Below are positions 16,767-23,514 of a stretch of 64,000 nucleotides of DNA, one piece after another. The translations under genes were made by a program, and so were the position numbers. Under the pieces are notes generated by a model, which made no database searches, was not told the origin of the DNA, and worked only from the letters and a program-made list of their open reading frames with translations. The stretch comes from Niastella yeongjuensis. Lineage in GTDB: Bacteria > Bacteroidota > Bacteroidia > Chitinophagales > Chitinophagaceae. Every line of letters starts with the position of its first letter. The first letter of the stretch is position 1. The stretch covers positions 1 through 64,000 of the forward strand of contig NZ_FOCZ01000020.1 of assembly GCF_900110245.1 (NCBI RefSeq), written 5' to 3'.

Positions 16767-16804
16767 GAGCCCTTTCAAGTCATTGGATTTGAAGGGGCTT
16801 TTGG
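16767..16804 (+). terminator. Rho-independent terminator
   Basis: AGCCCTTTCAAGTC (16768-16781) pairs with GATTTGAAGGGGCT (16786-16799) with one mismatch and wobble pairs, followed by TTTT. The CTTCAAA stem is related in sequence to the terminator at 4329, so repeat and terminator may have moved together. Confidence 0.7.
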
Positions 16805-16921
16805 GTTCGAAATATACTTGTTGAAAATGGAAAGTCACGCTTTATGGTTCGAATAAAGAGAGTTCTGATAACAATACCTCTTGGGAAGTTGAGATAAGAT
16901 GACTAACAGGATGTATGAATA

Positions 16922-17596
16922 CTAATCGTCTATATCATAGAACAGCGGTTCTCCATCCCACAGTGTATATAATTTTTGTTGCCCCCAAAATGTAACAATC
17001 CCGTTTGAATCAATTTCTTTCCGTGCCCGGAAAACGTGCTCCTTTGTCTTAAAATTCAAAACAGAAGCATCCATTCGTGGTATTTCATATCCTTTGTGAT
17101 TATATGGCGGATCGATATAACGAACCGGTTTACCCGAAATATCCATTAACAACGATACATGCGGGGTATCTTTTAAGACGATTGCGAATTGATTGGTGAC
17201 AGTATTATACCCTGTTTGTGCAACAACAGCCTTTCCAATAAGCCCCTTTGATGAAGAATCATTTAAAATATTTAGAATGTAACTATCCTGAATAGTTTCA
17301 CTTTTATCCCTAATAATACGAGTAGATATCTTGCTGCACCACTCTGCTACGTTGGTCGAATCAGCTAAAACAAGCCTACCTCTCTGTTTCTCTGCAAAAT
17401 TCCGAGCTTGTGGAAGATATCTTGAGGTTGTTACAAATAATCCTCTATTTGCCTTTTCTTCTTCAACGATCATACTCAGGGCGGCCACTGCATCAAATTT
17501 GATCGGCAAGTTATCTTTATATTTTTTTACTTGTACCAATGTTACTATTTGGTCGATTTCATCTTTTTGGTACAAGGTGACATCAATCCCTTTCTT
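16922..17596 (-). pseudogene. Mrr-like restriction endonuclease, 5'-truncated
   Basis: The minus-strand frame carries the second half of an Mrr-type PD-(D/E)xK nuclease domain: GIDV (candidate catalytic Asp, just upstream of the TTG at 17575), then LVQVKKYKD with the QxK catalytic pair, and MIVEEEKANRGLFVTTSRYL typical of Mrr_cat. A further ~120 residues of unknown fold follow. The frame is closed upstream by a TAG at 17597-17599, three codons before GID, and no start or N-terminal half of the domain exists. The gene is therefore probably a 5'-deleted remnant of a DNA-cleaving defence enzyme. Its C-terminal part still looks intact. Confidence 0.6.
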
Positions 17597-17701
17597 CTAG
17601 AACACTATCATCCATACTACTTTTAGTTATATTGTATTTAAATTTAGTAAAATATTTAGTAATAATATTGACTTCCAACTGTAGTTATCGCATGGCTTTC
17701 G

Positions 17702-18310
17702 TTGTCAAATAAAATAGCAAAGAAGTCTCTTACTTGGATGACTTTCGCAAACGATTCGAAAAATTTTAGTAAATTTGCTAAAGTGAAGGATACAATATAT
17801 CATATTGGAATTGAGATAGATAGGCTTACGAATAGCATGACAAACACCATCTCCGGCGATAGTTTTCCCACGGAAATTTTGCCATTGACAAAGGCCGATT
17901 TAAAAAGTATTACCAGAAAAAGCGGATGGAAATTTAATTGGAAGTCGGAAATTGCATTAGATGACAGAGACGTATTTAAACTAACTATCGAAGGAAACCC
18001 TCATATTGTGCAGGGCCTGATTAGCCTGACCGATATGAATGACCATATCTTTCTTTGGCTAATAGAAAGTGCCCCTTTCAACCTCGGAAAGCCAAAGCTC
18101 TATGAAGGAGTTCCTGGAAACTTGGTTGCGTTTGCCTGTAAGAAGTCAAAAGACAAAGGATATGAGGGGTGCATATCTTTTACATCCAAGACCAAATTGA
18201 TTGGACATTATGAAAAAACACTTGGCGCAGTACATCTCGGAAATCACCGCATGATAATTTATCCGAATGCTGCAGAAAAATTAATAACTCGATACTTTAA
18301 TACAAAATAA
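17702..18310 (+). CDS. GNAT-like protein, possible toxin of a pair
   Basis: A 202-aa protein with a GNAT-acetyltransferase-like C-terminal half: GVPGNLVAFACKKSKDKGYE followed by GCISFTSKTKLIGHYEKTLG and a final RMIIYPNAAEKLITRYF. Such proteins followed by a small basic ORF recur in Bacteroidota islands. The start is uncertain: TTG at 17702 or ATG at 17738. It is transcribed divergently from the truncated nuclease and its stop lies 1 bp before the 58-aa partner gene. The acetyltransferase fold is inferred from pattern only, and a toxin role is a guess from the pairing. Confidence 0.5.
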   Translation: MSNKIAKKSLTWMTFANDSKNFSKFAKVKDTIYHIGIEIDRLTNSMTNTISGDSFPTEILPLTKADLKSITRKSGWKFNWKSEIALDDRDVFKLTIEGNPHIVQGLISLTDMNDHIFLWLIESAPFNLGKPKLYEGVPGNLVAFACKKSKDKGYEGCISFTSKTKLIGHYEKTLGAVHLGNHRMIIYPNAAEKLITRYFNTK

Positions 18311-18311
18311 A

Positions 18312-18488
18312 ATGGGATACATTAAAGAACCTAAAGGGGTAGATTTTGTAATAGAACCCATCCCTTTAACACTGGAAGATCAGCAGATGATCAGCAAGGC
18401 TATTGCCTTGTATAAAGCCACTGGCAAAATAACAAAAGCTCCAAGACGCAAAAAAATACGTAATACAGGTAAGAAAGTCAAGAGCTGA
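18312..18488 (+). CDS. Small basic protein (58 aa), partner of the GNAT-like gene
   Basis: MGYIKEPKGVDFVIEPIPLT is followed by EDQQMISKAIALYKATGK and a strongly basic tail (APRRKKIRNTGKKVKS), ending at TGA 18486-18488. It begins 1 bp after the upstream stop, so the two genes are translationally coupled. I recall the MGYIKEPKGVDF start as recurrent in Bacteroidota behind GNAT-like genes. Size and coupling would suit an antitoxin or accessory subunit, but this is inference. Confidence 0.6.
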   Translation: MGYIKEPKGVDFVIEPIPLTLEDQQMISKAIALYKATGKITKAPRRKKIRNTGKKVKS

Positions 18489-18513
18489 TCTTATTTATTA
18501 GTACATAGCATAT

Positions 18514-18557
18514 GTTTAAGTTGTTGAATTGCTGCCAAATCTTCTAAAAACCGGTTC
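18514..18557 (+). repeat. Half-copy of dispersed repeat joined to intron 3' end
   Basis: TTTAAGTTGTTGAATTGCTG followed by CCAAATCTTCTAAAAACC and GGTTC is the upstream half of the dispersed repeat. At 18557/18558 it switches to intron sequence (CGGGTAGAGCGG), exactly as at 13185/13186. Confidence 0.6.
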
Positions 18558-19690
18558 CGGGTAGAGCGGTTCGTTGCCTCCCCGCTCCCCCACAGACCCG
18601 TGCGAGCAAAACGGATAAGAAAACTGTCGCCTTTCAGTAGCGGCTGTATTTGCCTGAAGAACCATTCATCCAACACATAGTGCAGATAAATGTTACTAAT
18701 CAGTGGGGAGATCGTTCCCCTGGCGGAGTACCCTCAGTCGGATATATAAGCTGTCCGTTATCCAATACGCCGGCTTTGAGCCATTTGTCGATCATCTTTC
18801 TAATCACACCATCTTTTATCCTAAGGTCAAGGAACTCACGTAAACATTGGTGGTTAATACTCCCGAAGTAGTTTTGCATATCAGCATCTATAATATTGCG
18901 ATTGCCTTTCCAACTTACCTGACTGCTTAATTCTTCCAATGCCTGGTGTTGTGATTTTCCCGGTCTGAACCCATACGAGCCGGGATAGAACATATCCTCA
19001 TACACCAGTTGCAACACCCTGGTCACCGCCGTTTGCAGCAGCTTATCTTCTACCGTAGGCAGGCCCAGTGGCCGAAGTTTCCCGTCCCCTTTGGGTATAT
19101 GAACCCGCAGGATGTTAGGTGCCCGGTAATTGCCGCTTTTAAAAGCGGTTAACAACTGAGGGATTCTTGTTTCCCGTTGTTTGTGATAGTCCATTCACGT
19201 TTCTGCATCCACGCCAGTGGCTCCCTTTTTGTTCAAGGAGTCAAAGCTTGATCGCAGTAATGGCTCATCAATGAACTCATGCAGGTTCGTAAGTGCTTCA
19301 AACCGGTATTTCCTGGCCCGTTCTGCTATCTGCATCTCTACTGTTAACATCTTTTCCATGTATCTGGTACATTTGGATGTTTCTAAAATGCAATTCCGTA
19401 AACAGGCATCCCCCTTCCTTACTAAGTGGCTTTCATGGAACTGATTTTCCACCCTTCTATCAGTACTATGGGGATGCTAAGACTGCCTCCGCCCTTCTCT
19501 TTACCTGCGATTTCTCTCGGTCAGGATACCGTTCTTATCTACTGTTCCTTTCAGATAGAGTTGTCAAAAAGCAATAGCAACATCTAGTTAGCTTTTGCAA
19601 TTCTATTGAATTTCACCTAACTTACCAAGCTGACGGATCACGGACTCCAGCATTTCGCCAAGCCTGGACCGTTAGCGATACCTTAAACAA
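18558..19690 (-). mobile_element. Group II intron with large internal deletion
   Basis: On the minus strand this holds 5' intron RNA sequence of unclear start (about 19450-19690), the N-terminal half of a reverse transcriptase (19452 down to about 18605), then, after a jump inside the RT catalytic region, the 3' strand of domain V (GCTCGCACGGGTC near 18595-18607) and domain VI ending CGCTCTACCCGG at 18558. The 3' end is nearly identical to the fragment at 13186, so both come from one lineage. With the RT active site and half of domain V gone, it cannot splice or move. The outer 5' boundary is an estimate. Confidence 0.65.
18605..19452 (-). pseudogene. Group II intron reverse transcriptase/maturase, broken
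   Basis: The minus-strand frames together give RT0-RT5 of an LtrA-type protein: EALTNLHEFIDEPLL, KKGATGVDAET, NILRVHIPKGDGKLRPLGLP, DKLLQTAVTRVLQLVYEDMF, YGFRPGKSQHQAL, IIDADMQNYFGSINH and YLHYVLDEWFF. Three lesions are visible: a TGA at 19195-19197 where the family has Trp (GVDAET-W), a 1-bp loss near 18710 in GTPPGGTISPLISN, and a deletion after FLIRFA that removes the YADD catalytic box and all later domains. Normal proteins are about 420-600 aa. Confidence 0.8.
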
Positions 19691-19704
19691 CCAACTATCC
19701 ATAA

Positions 19705-20295
19705 ATGAAACTATTGCTACCATCACTTCTGTTTCTATGTTCTTTCACTCAGACACAAGACAGAATCGTATTTAAAACCCGCTCCGGCGATAAGATAATC
19801 GTGTCAAATGACATTATTCATTATAGTGGCAACCCGGTAAGTAAGACAATAGAAGCAATCGTTTATAACAGCAAATACAACAGACTTATTGAACAGAACT
19901 CCAGGATTCTGTTATTTCTGGAAATTGATGGTCGCCCGAACTACAACACGATAAAAGCCTTTGATCTTAAAAAGCTAAAAGCAACGGAGCTTGCTGAAGT
20001 TGTTTATAATGACAAAACACAAGGAATTGGGTCAGCACCATTCACCGATATGGACGGAGATGGTAAAATGGAGTTCGGGGGCTTTGACCTTACAGAATGG
20101 TATGACTCAAAAGATTCGATATATTATAATCCATCACAATATTATGAAATTAGCGATGGCAAAGTAAAGTTCGATTCATCACTTACCAGGAAGATGGATA
20201 TAAAAGTAAATGGCGTTTACTTATCAAAGCCATTGGATAAGGACAGAAATTGTTGTGTAGTGATTAAAAAGCCTAAAACGAAAAGTATTCGTTGA
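19705..20295 (+). CDS. Exported hypothetical protein with Ca-binding-like loop
   Basis: A 196-aa protein with a signal peptide (MKLLLPSLLFLCSFTQTQ). The mature part is beta-rich and contains DMDGDGKMEFGG, a DxDGDG loop like those of FG-GAP/VCBS or EF-hand calcium sites. No enzyme family is recognised. The final ~25 codons overlap the antisense, decayed TPR fragment, so its 3' end may have been created by a rearrangement (the CVVIKKPKTKSIR tail is basic and unlike the rest). Confidence 0.6.
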   Translation: MKLLLPSLLFLCSFTQTQDRIVFKTRSGDKIIVSNDIIHYSGNPVSKTIEAIVYNSKYNRLIEQNSRILLFLEIDGRPNYNTIKAFDLKKLKATELAEVVYNDKTQGIGSAPFTDMDGDGKMEFGGFDLTEWYDSKDSIYYNPSQYYEISDGKVKFDSSLTRKMDIKVNGVYLSKPLDKDRNCCVVIKKPKTKSIR

Positions 20296-20297
20296 CA

Positions 20298-20623
20298 ATT
20301 AATTCCCTTATTAATACCAGATCTGATCATCTTACTGTAATCATCAGTCGGTAAGAATGAAACAAAGTTAAATGCTAATTGATAGCGCTCGTATGACTTA
20401 TCAAGATCGTTTATATCTTTATAGCATTGGGCTATGTTTAAATACAGTGATGGATAAACTGTTTTAATTTCTGTGCTTCCTATACTGAGTGCATGATTCA
20501 ATGCGGTTTCATTCCATTTCAGTTTAACTGCAAAAGTGCTTTGGTGTTGGCAATATAATGAGCAACTATAAATTTTTCAACGTCAGTTATGACAATACTG
20601 TTTTCCGGATCGAATTGCATCAT
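20298..20623 (-). pseudogene. Truncated, frameshifted TPR protein fragment
   Basis: From ATG 20621-20623 the minus strand reads MMQFDPENSIVITDVEKFIV and AHYIANTKALLQ, then hits a stop. In the next frame it continues KWNETALNHALSIGSTEIK, YPSLYLNIAQCYKDINDLDK and SYERYQLAFNFVSFLP, which are tetratricopeptide-like helix pairs. So a frameshift splits the gene near 20525, and the 3' end runs into unrelated sequence shared with the antisense gene. It begins 10 bp after the WG-repeat gene stop, so it may once have been in that operon. Confidence 0.45.
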
Positions 20624-20633
20624 AATATGATTG

Positions 20634-21779
20634 TTAAAATTTATTTTTTCCGAAGAATCTTTCTGCTTTTCTGAATTTCAGTTCAATGGCGATGTTTCCC
20701 TGTTTATCCATATAACCAGCGTATACAACACCGTCTTTTACTTCTTCTATGTTAATCAGGCCATATGCATACTGCGGATAGTCCTGTGAGAAGTATAGTC
20801 CTTGCCCATCTGTAATCCGAACAGGGCGTGTTTGGAATTTATAATCAACTACAGTATTATGATTTTCATCAATCACTCCCCAAAGATTATCCTTCTTTGC
20901 AATGGCCAAGCCCTCTGAAAAATTAATTAATTCATCCGCAGGATTATACGTGCTGAACGGAATTGGGGAGTGGGGACCTTTATATTCTCCCATAGGCACT
21001 ATCAATATTCCTTCATCATTAATGATGCCTCTTTCCCCATCTTCATTTTCTACAATTAATTGCCCATTAATGAATGCTTCATCATAAGTATATGCCGCAT
21101 CACTTTTATAAAATTGTATTGCTGACTTTATTTTCCCCTGTAAGTCCATTAATCCAAATGAAGTTGTCTGTGTATGGTAATCTGCCCATCCAAATGCGAT
21201 CAGCTTTTCGGACATTATTTCCATATAGGTGTATTTGTGAGGGAGCGTACTTATTATGTTACCGGTCATATCTATCAGTAATCTTTTTTTGTGTGCTTCC
21301 ACAAAAGCCAACCCATGAGTGAAATGGGATAAGTTATGGTATTGGTTTTTTAATACCCAGTCTCCCTGTGTATTAATGATGCCCCATTTGCTGTTTTCTT
21401 TCACCATACAAGTATTTTTATGAAATATCTTCACCTGGCTGAATCTGTATGGTATTGCCAGTTCTCCATTTGTATTGATGAAACCCCATTTTTTATTTTT
21501 GCTCACAGCGGCAAATCCATTATGAAAATTATCTGCTGCTCCAAAGGAAAAATCAGTGATAAGATCTCCATCCATATTCATGAAACCGAACTGCCCGTTT
21601 AACATGGCTTTATATCCTTTTTCCTTACCATACCGGCCGGGGGATATCTTTTCCAGTTTTACAAAGCCTTCTGACCATGAATGAATGTCTTCAAAAACAG
21701 GTTCCAGTACATTGTTGCCCTGAAGATCAATCATCCCCCATTTTTTTCCATCCGGCGATACCCTTGCAAAAGCTTTCAT
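20634..21779 (-). CDS. WG-repeat protein
   Basis: A 381-aa protein built from about eight WG-type beta-hairpin repeats, for example KKWGMIDLQGNNVLEPVFED, KKWGFINTNGELAIPYRFSQ, SKWGIINTQGDWVLKNQY and NLWGVIDENHNTVVDYKF. These KWG(F/M/V)I(D/N)xxGxxV units are typical of the WG_beta_rep family, likely a protein-binding surface. No signal peptide is present (MKAFARVSPDGKKWG), unusual for a family that is often exported. Function unknown. Confidence 0.85.
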   Translation of the reverse strand: MKAFARVSPDGKKWGMIDLQGNNVLEPVFEDIHSWSEGFVKLEKISPGRYGKEKGYKAMLNGQFGFMNMDGDLITDFSFGAADNFHNGFAAVSKNKKWGFINTNGELAIPYRFSQVKIFHKNTCMVKENSKWGIINTQGDWVLKNQYHNLSHFTHGLAFVEAHKKRLLIDMTGNIISTLPHKYTYMEIMSEKLIAFGWADYHTQTTSFGLMDLQGKIKSAIQFYKSDAAYTYDEAFINGQLIVENEDGERGIINDEGILIVPMGEYKGPHSPIPFSTYNPADELINFSEGLAIAKKDNLWGVIDENHNTVVDYKFQTRPVRITDGQGLYFSQDYPQYAYGLINIEEVKDGVVYAGYMDKQGNIAIELKFRKAERFFGKNKF

Positions 21780-22383
21780 AGTATTAAAATATGATAATAT
21801 ACAATCTAATATAATTTAATCTGTAGAACAAGTATTGACCACAGGATAGTTTTATCGTTTTTGCTAATACAAAAATATTTAATAAGGAAGTAAGAACTCC
21901 TTCTGGTATTCTTGCCAGTTATTTGACTTATGAGTAGACTGAGCCAAATAAAACAATTTAAATGTGGCGGAAAAAAGGTAAGCACTGAATTTGCATAAAT
22001 GCCGTTAAAATAAATAGAATGTGTCTCATAATATTATGCCTAACGGTTCAGCATTGCAGAATCCGTGGTATTAGAATTCCTGTCAGCCGATAACTGAAGC
22101 CAAATTGAAATACAAAAGTTGAAGATAAAAATAATAGTTCAATATTAAGAGTGTATTATATTCACAAACTGGTAAAACATTCCTTATAACAGGATAATAT
22201 TACAAACAATAGCACACCCTCAGCAGTCGCTGTCTACGCTTCGTGCAGGCATTACTGCCTACTACGCAAGACTCGCTTCCGGTGGTTGACTAAACCTTAC
22301 CGCACAGGATTGGATACCTGTCGGGTTGTGTTGAAGTGTTTCATTTTCCTAAATCCCCACTTCACGGGTTTTGCACAGTGCGA
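21780..22383. other. Non-coding DNA with possible group II intron 5' fragment
   Basis: The first ~400 bp show nothing recognisable. From about 22200 the sequence becomes GC-richer and structured; it is listed separately as a possible intron 5' fragment. Confidence 0.4.
22204..22376 (-). mobile_element. Possible group II intron 5' fragment
   Basis: On the minus strand, next to a copy of the dispersed repeat (the presumed 5' exon), the sequence begins GTGCAAAACCCGTGAAG, close to the group II 5' consensus GUGYG. It continues with a GGTTTAGTCAACC element and short stems (CAGGTATCC...; GCAGTAATGCCTGC) like domain I. It ends abruptly near 22204. The evidence is by motif only and the match to the other two fragments cannot be tested since they lack this part. 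Confidence 0.35.
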
Positions 22384-22410
22384 TAAACATTTGTCCAGTT
22401 GTTCCGACCC
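22384..22410 (+). repeat. Core of dispersed tRNA-3'-like repeat
   Basis: TAAACATTTGTCCAGTTGTTCCGACCC matches the core ATTTGTCCAGTC-CCCGAC with drift. It is followed by a terminator like the copies at 4.3, 12.1 and 16.7 kb, and preceded by the possible intron 5' end instead of the usual upstream flank. Confidence 0.4.
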
Positions 22411-22416
22411 AAATGG

Positions 22417-22447
22417 ACAGAACGGCTTTTATGCCGTCCTGTTTTTC
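22417..22447 (+). terminator. Rho-independent terminator
   Basis: ACAGAACGGC (22417-22426) pairs with GCCGTCCTGT (22433-22442) with one internal mismatch and a 6-nt loop, followed by TTTTTC. No gene ends at it. Confidence 0.7.
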
Positions 22448-22797
22448 TTTATACTGATTTAAGCCTTTAAATGGAAAACAGGAAAGATTTCGATGTTTAC
22501 AATGGAATTGGAATAGTACGATTAAGAGTAAGGTGTTCGTTAGTTCGTGTGCCCGTTTGTGCTTAATTTTGCATTCTAAGTTCTATATTATTTCTGCTGC
22601 TCAAACATGTCTTGCAAAACGTTTTCTCTAACGTTATAGCTAAAGTGACGTTCCTGGCTCCGCGGAAATGTTGTTTGATCTCCTTGCACTTGTTCTATAT
22701 GCTTTTCCCTATTGATCCTTATACAAGATTGCCGGTTATCTTATGCCAGATTCGGTGATAAGCCGGTATTTCTCCCACCAATCTGCCTGCGAAATTG

Positions 22798-22831
22798 CAC
22801 TGTAATGCCACTGAAGAGTGGCATTACAGTG
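22798..22831. repeat. Perfect 15-bp hairpin with GAAG loop
   Basis: CACTGTAATGCCACT (22798-22812), GAAG, AGTGGCATTACAGTG (22817-22831): a perfect stem-loop. The 3' arm is followed by further GTGGCATT copies up to 22859, giving several alternative pairings. There is no T-run, so this is not a standard terminator. Confidence 0.75.
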
Positions 22832-22926
22832 GCATTCTGGTGGCATTACAGTGGCATTATTACCGGGGAAACGATATAGATGGAACGAATCTGACCAGAA
22901 CCAGATAAGGGAATGTCTCGGGTTTG

Positions 22927-23012
22927 CGCCGGGTCTTGTTCGGGATTTGTTTTGCTTTTCCCGAAGAAAACCCGGCGTTTCCCTTAGGGAGACCCAAAGA
23001 AATCCCGAACAA
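22927..23012. repeat. Interleaved GC-rich inverted repeats
   Basis: CGCCGGGT (22927-22934) pairs with ACCCGGCG (22970-22977), while TTGTTCGGGATTT (22936-22948) pairs with AAATCCCGAACAA (23000-23012). The pairs cross each other, so an RNA could form a pseudoknot or two alternative folds. Found within the 531-bp element. Confidence 0.6.
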
Positions 23013-23265
23013 TGATGGGTTCAAACCCAGCAGATTTCAGGAACAAAATCGAAGACAAATACAACTAATTCAAACAATTGGGAGGTATTTTTCCGTTAGA
23101 AGGATTTACAGGCAAAGAACAAGACCTAAGCTATAACGTTAGAGAAAACGATTAGCATGCCGTTCCGTTGAGGAGTGTTATTTTTTATAGATCGTGGAAG
23201 CATGGAGGTTTTAAATCGATTTAGATTTTGAAAGGCATGTTAGTTAGTTCATACCTGTTTTAAGG

Positions 23266-23297
23266 ATCCCCTTCTGGGAGGGACCAGAGGTGGGTTT
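23266..23297 (+). repeat. Dispersed CCCCT-CTGGGAGGG repeat, copy 1
   Basis: ATCCCCTTCTGGGAGGGACC and then AGAGGTGGGTTT. It is inverted relative to the copy at 23476. Such GGGAGGGG-N-GGGTGGGTTT sequences are, from memory, frequent intergenic repeats in Chitinophagaceae and relatives. Confidence 0.55.
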
Positions 23298-23475
23298 AGA
23301 CATTGAATGTGTAACGCAACTATAAAAAGGCGTAAAACACAAAGTTAAGCTCTAACGAGCTAATATATTTCAGCAAAATTACACTTTCCAATTATGTTGT
23401 AAAGTAGCCTGCCTTTTCCAGTTTTCAATTTATCGGATTTCCATTTAACTAAATGTATTATTGATAAAAAGGAAC

Positions 23476-23506
23476 AAACCCACCCCTACCCCTCCCAGGA
23501 GGGGAT
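23476..23506 (-). repeat. Dispersed CCCCT-CTGGGAGGG repeat, copy 2
   Basis: AAACCCACCCCTACCCCTCC followed by CAGGAGGGGAT is the reverse complement of the repeat at 23266 with a few differences. It lies 9 bp after the peptidase stop and has an internal CCTCCCAGGAGG palindrome that could act as a terminator. Confidence 0.6.
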
Positions 23507-23514
23507 TTCTATGC

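Larger units (their letters stand above)
16461..16921. other. Intergenic zone with repeat and terminator
   Basis: About 460 bp without a gene. It holds a 13-bp stretch (GGTTCCGGGTAGA at 16627-16639) identical to the intron/exon junction at 18553-18565, a full copy of the dispersed repeat (16690-16756) and a terminator (16767-16804). The rest shows nothing clear. Confidence 0.5.
22620..23150. mobile_element. 531-bp element with 22-bp perfect terminal inverted repeats
   Basis: CGTTTTCTCTAACGTTATAG-CT at 22620-22641 recurs as its exact reverse complement at 23129-23150. Inside are a perfect 15-bp hairpin, GTGGCATT direct repeats and two interleaved GC-rich inverted repeats, but no convincing gene. 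This is the layout of a non-autonomous MITE-like element or of a structured RNA locus. No clear target-site duplication flanks it (left ...GCAAAA, right ATTAGC...). No transposase with matching ends is in the window. Confidence 0.6.

Noticed and set aside
18605-19452. Retron or diversity-generating retroelement RT
   Set aside because: The motifs (RVHIPKGDGKLRPLGLP, YGFRPGKS) and the attached domain V/VI sequence are those of a group II intron RT; no template/variable repeat pair was seen.
22818-23015. 65-aa protein inside the 531-bp element
   Set aside because: The frame runs through the hairpins and GC-rich inverted repeats and has no family-like features.
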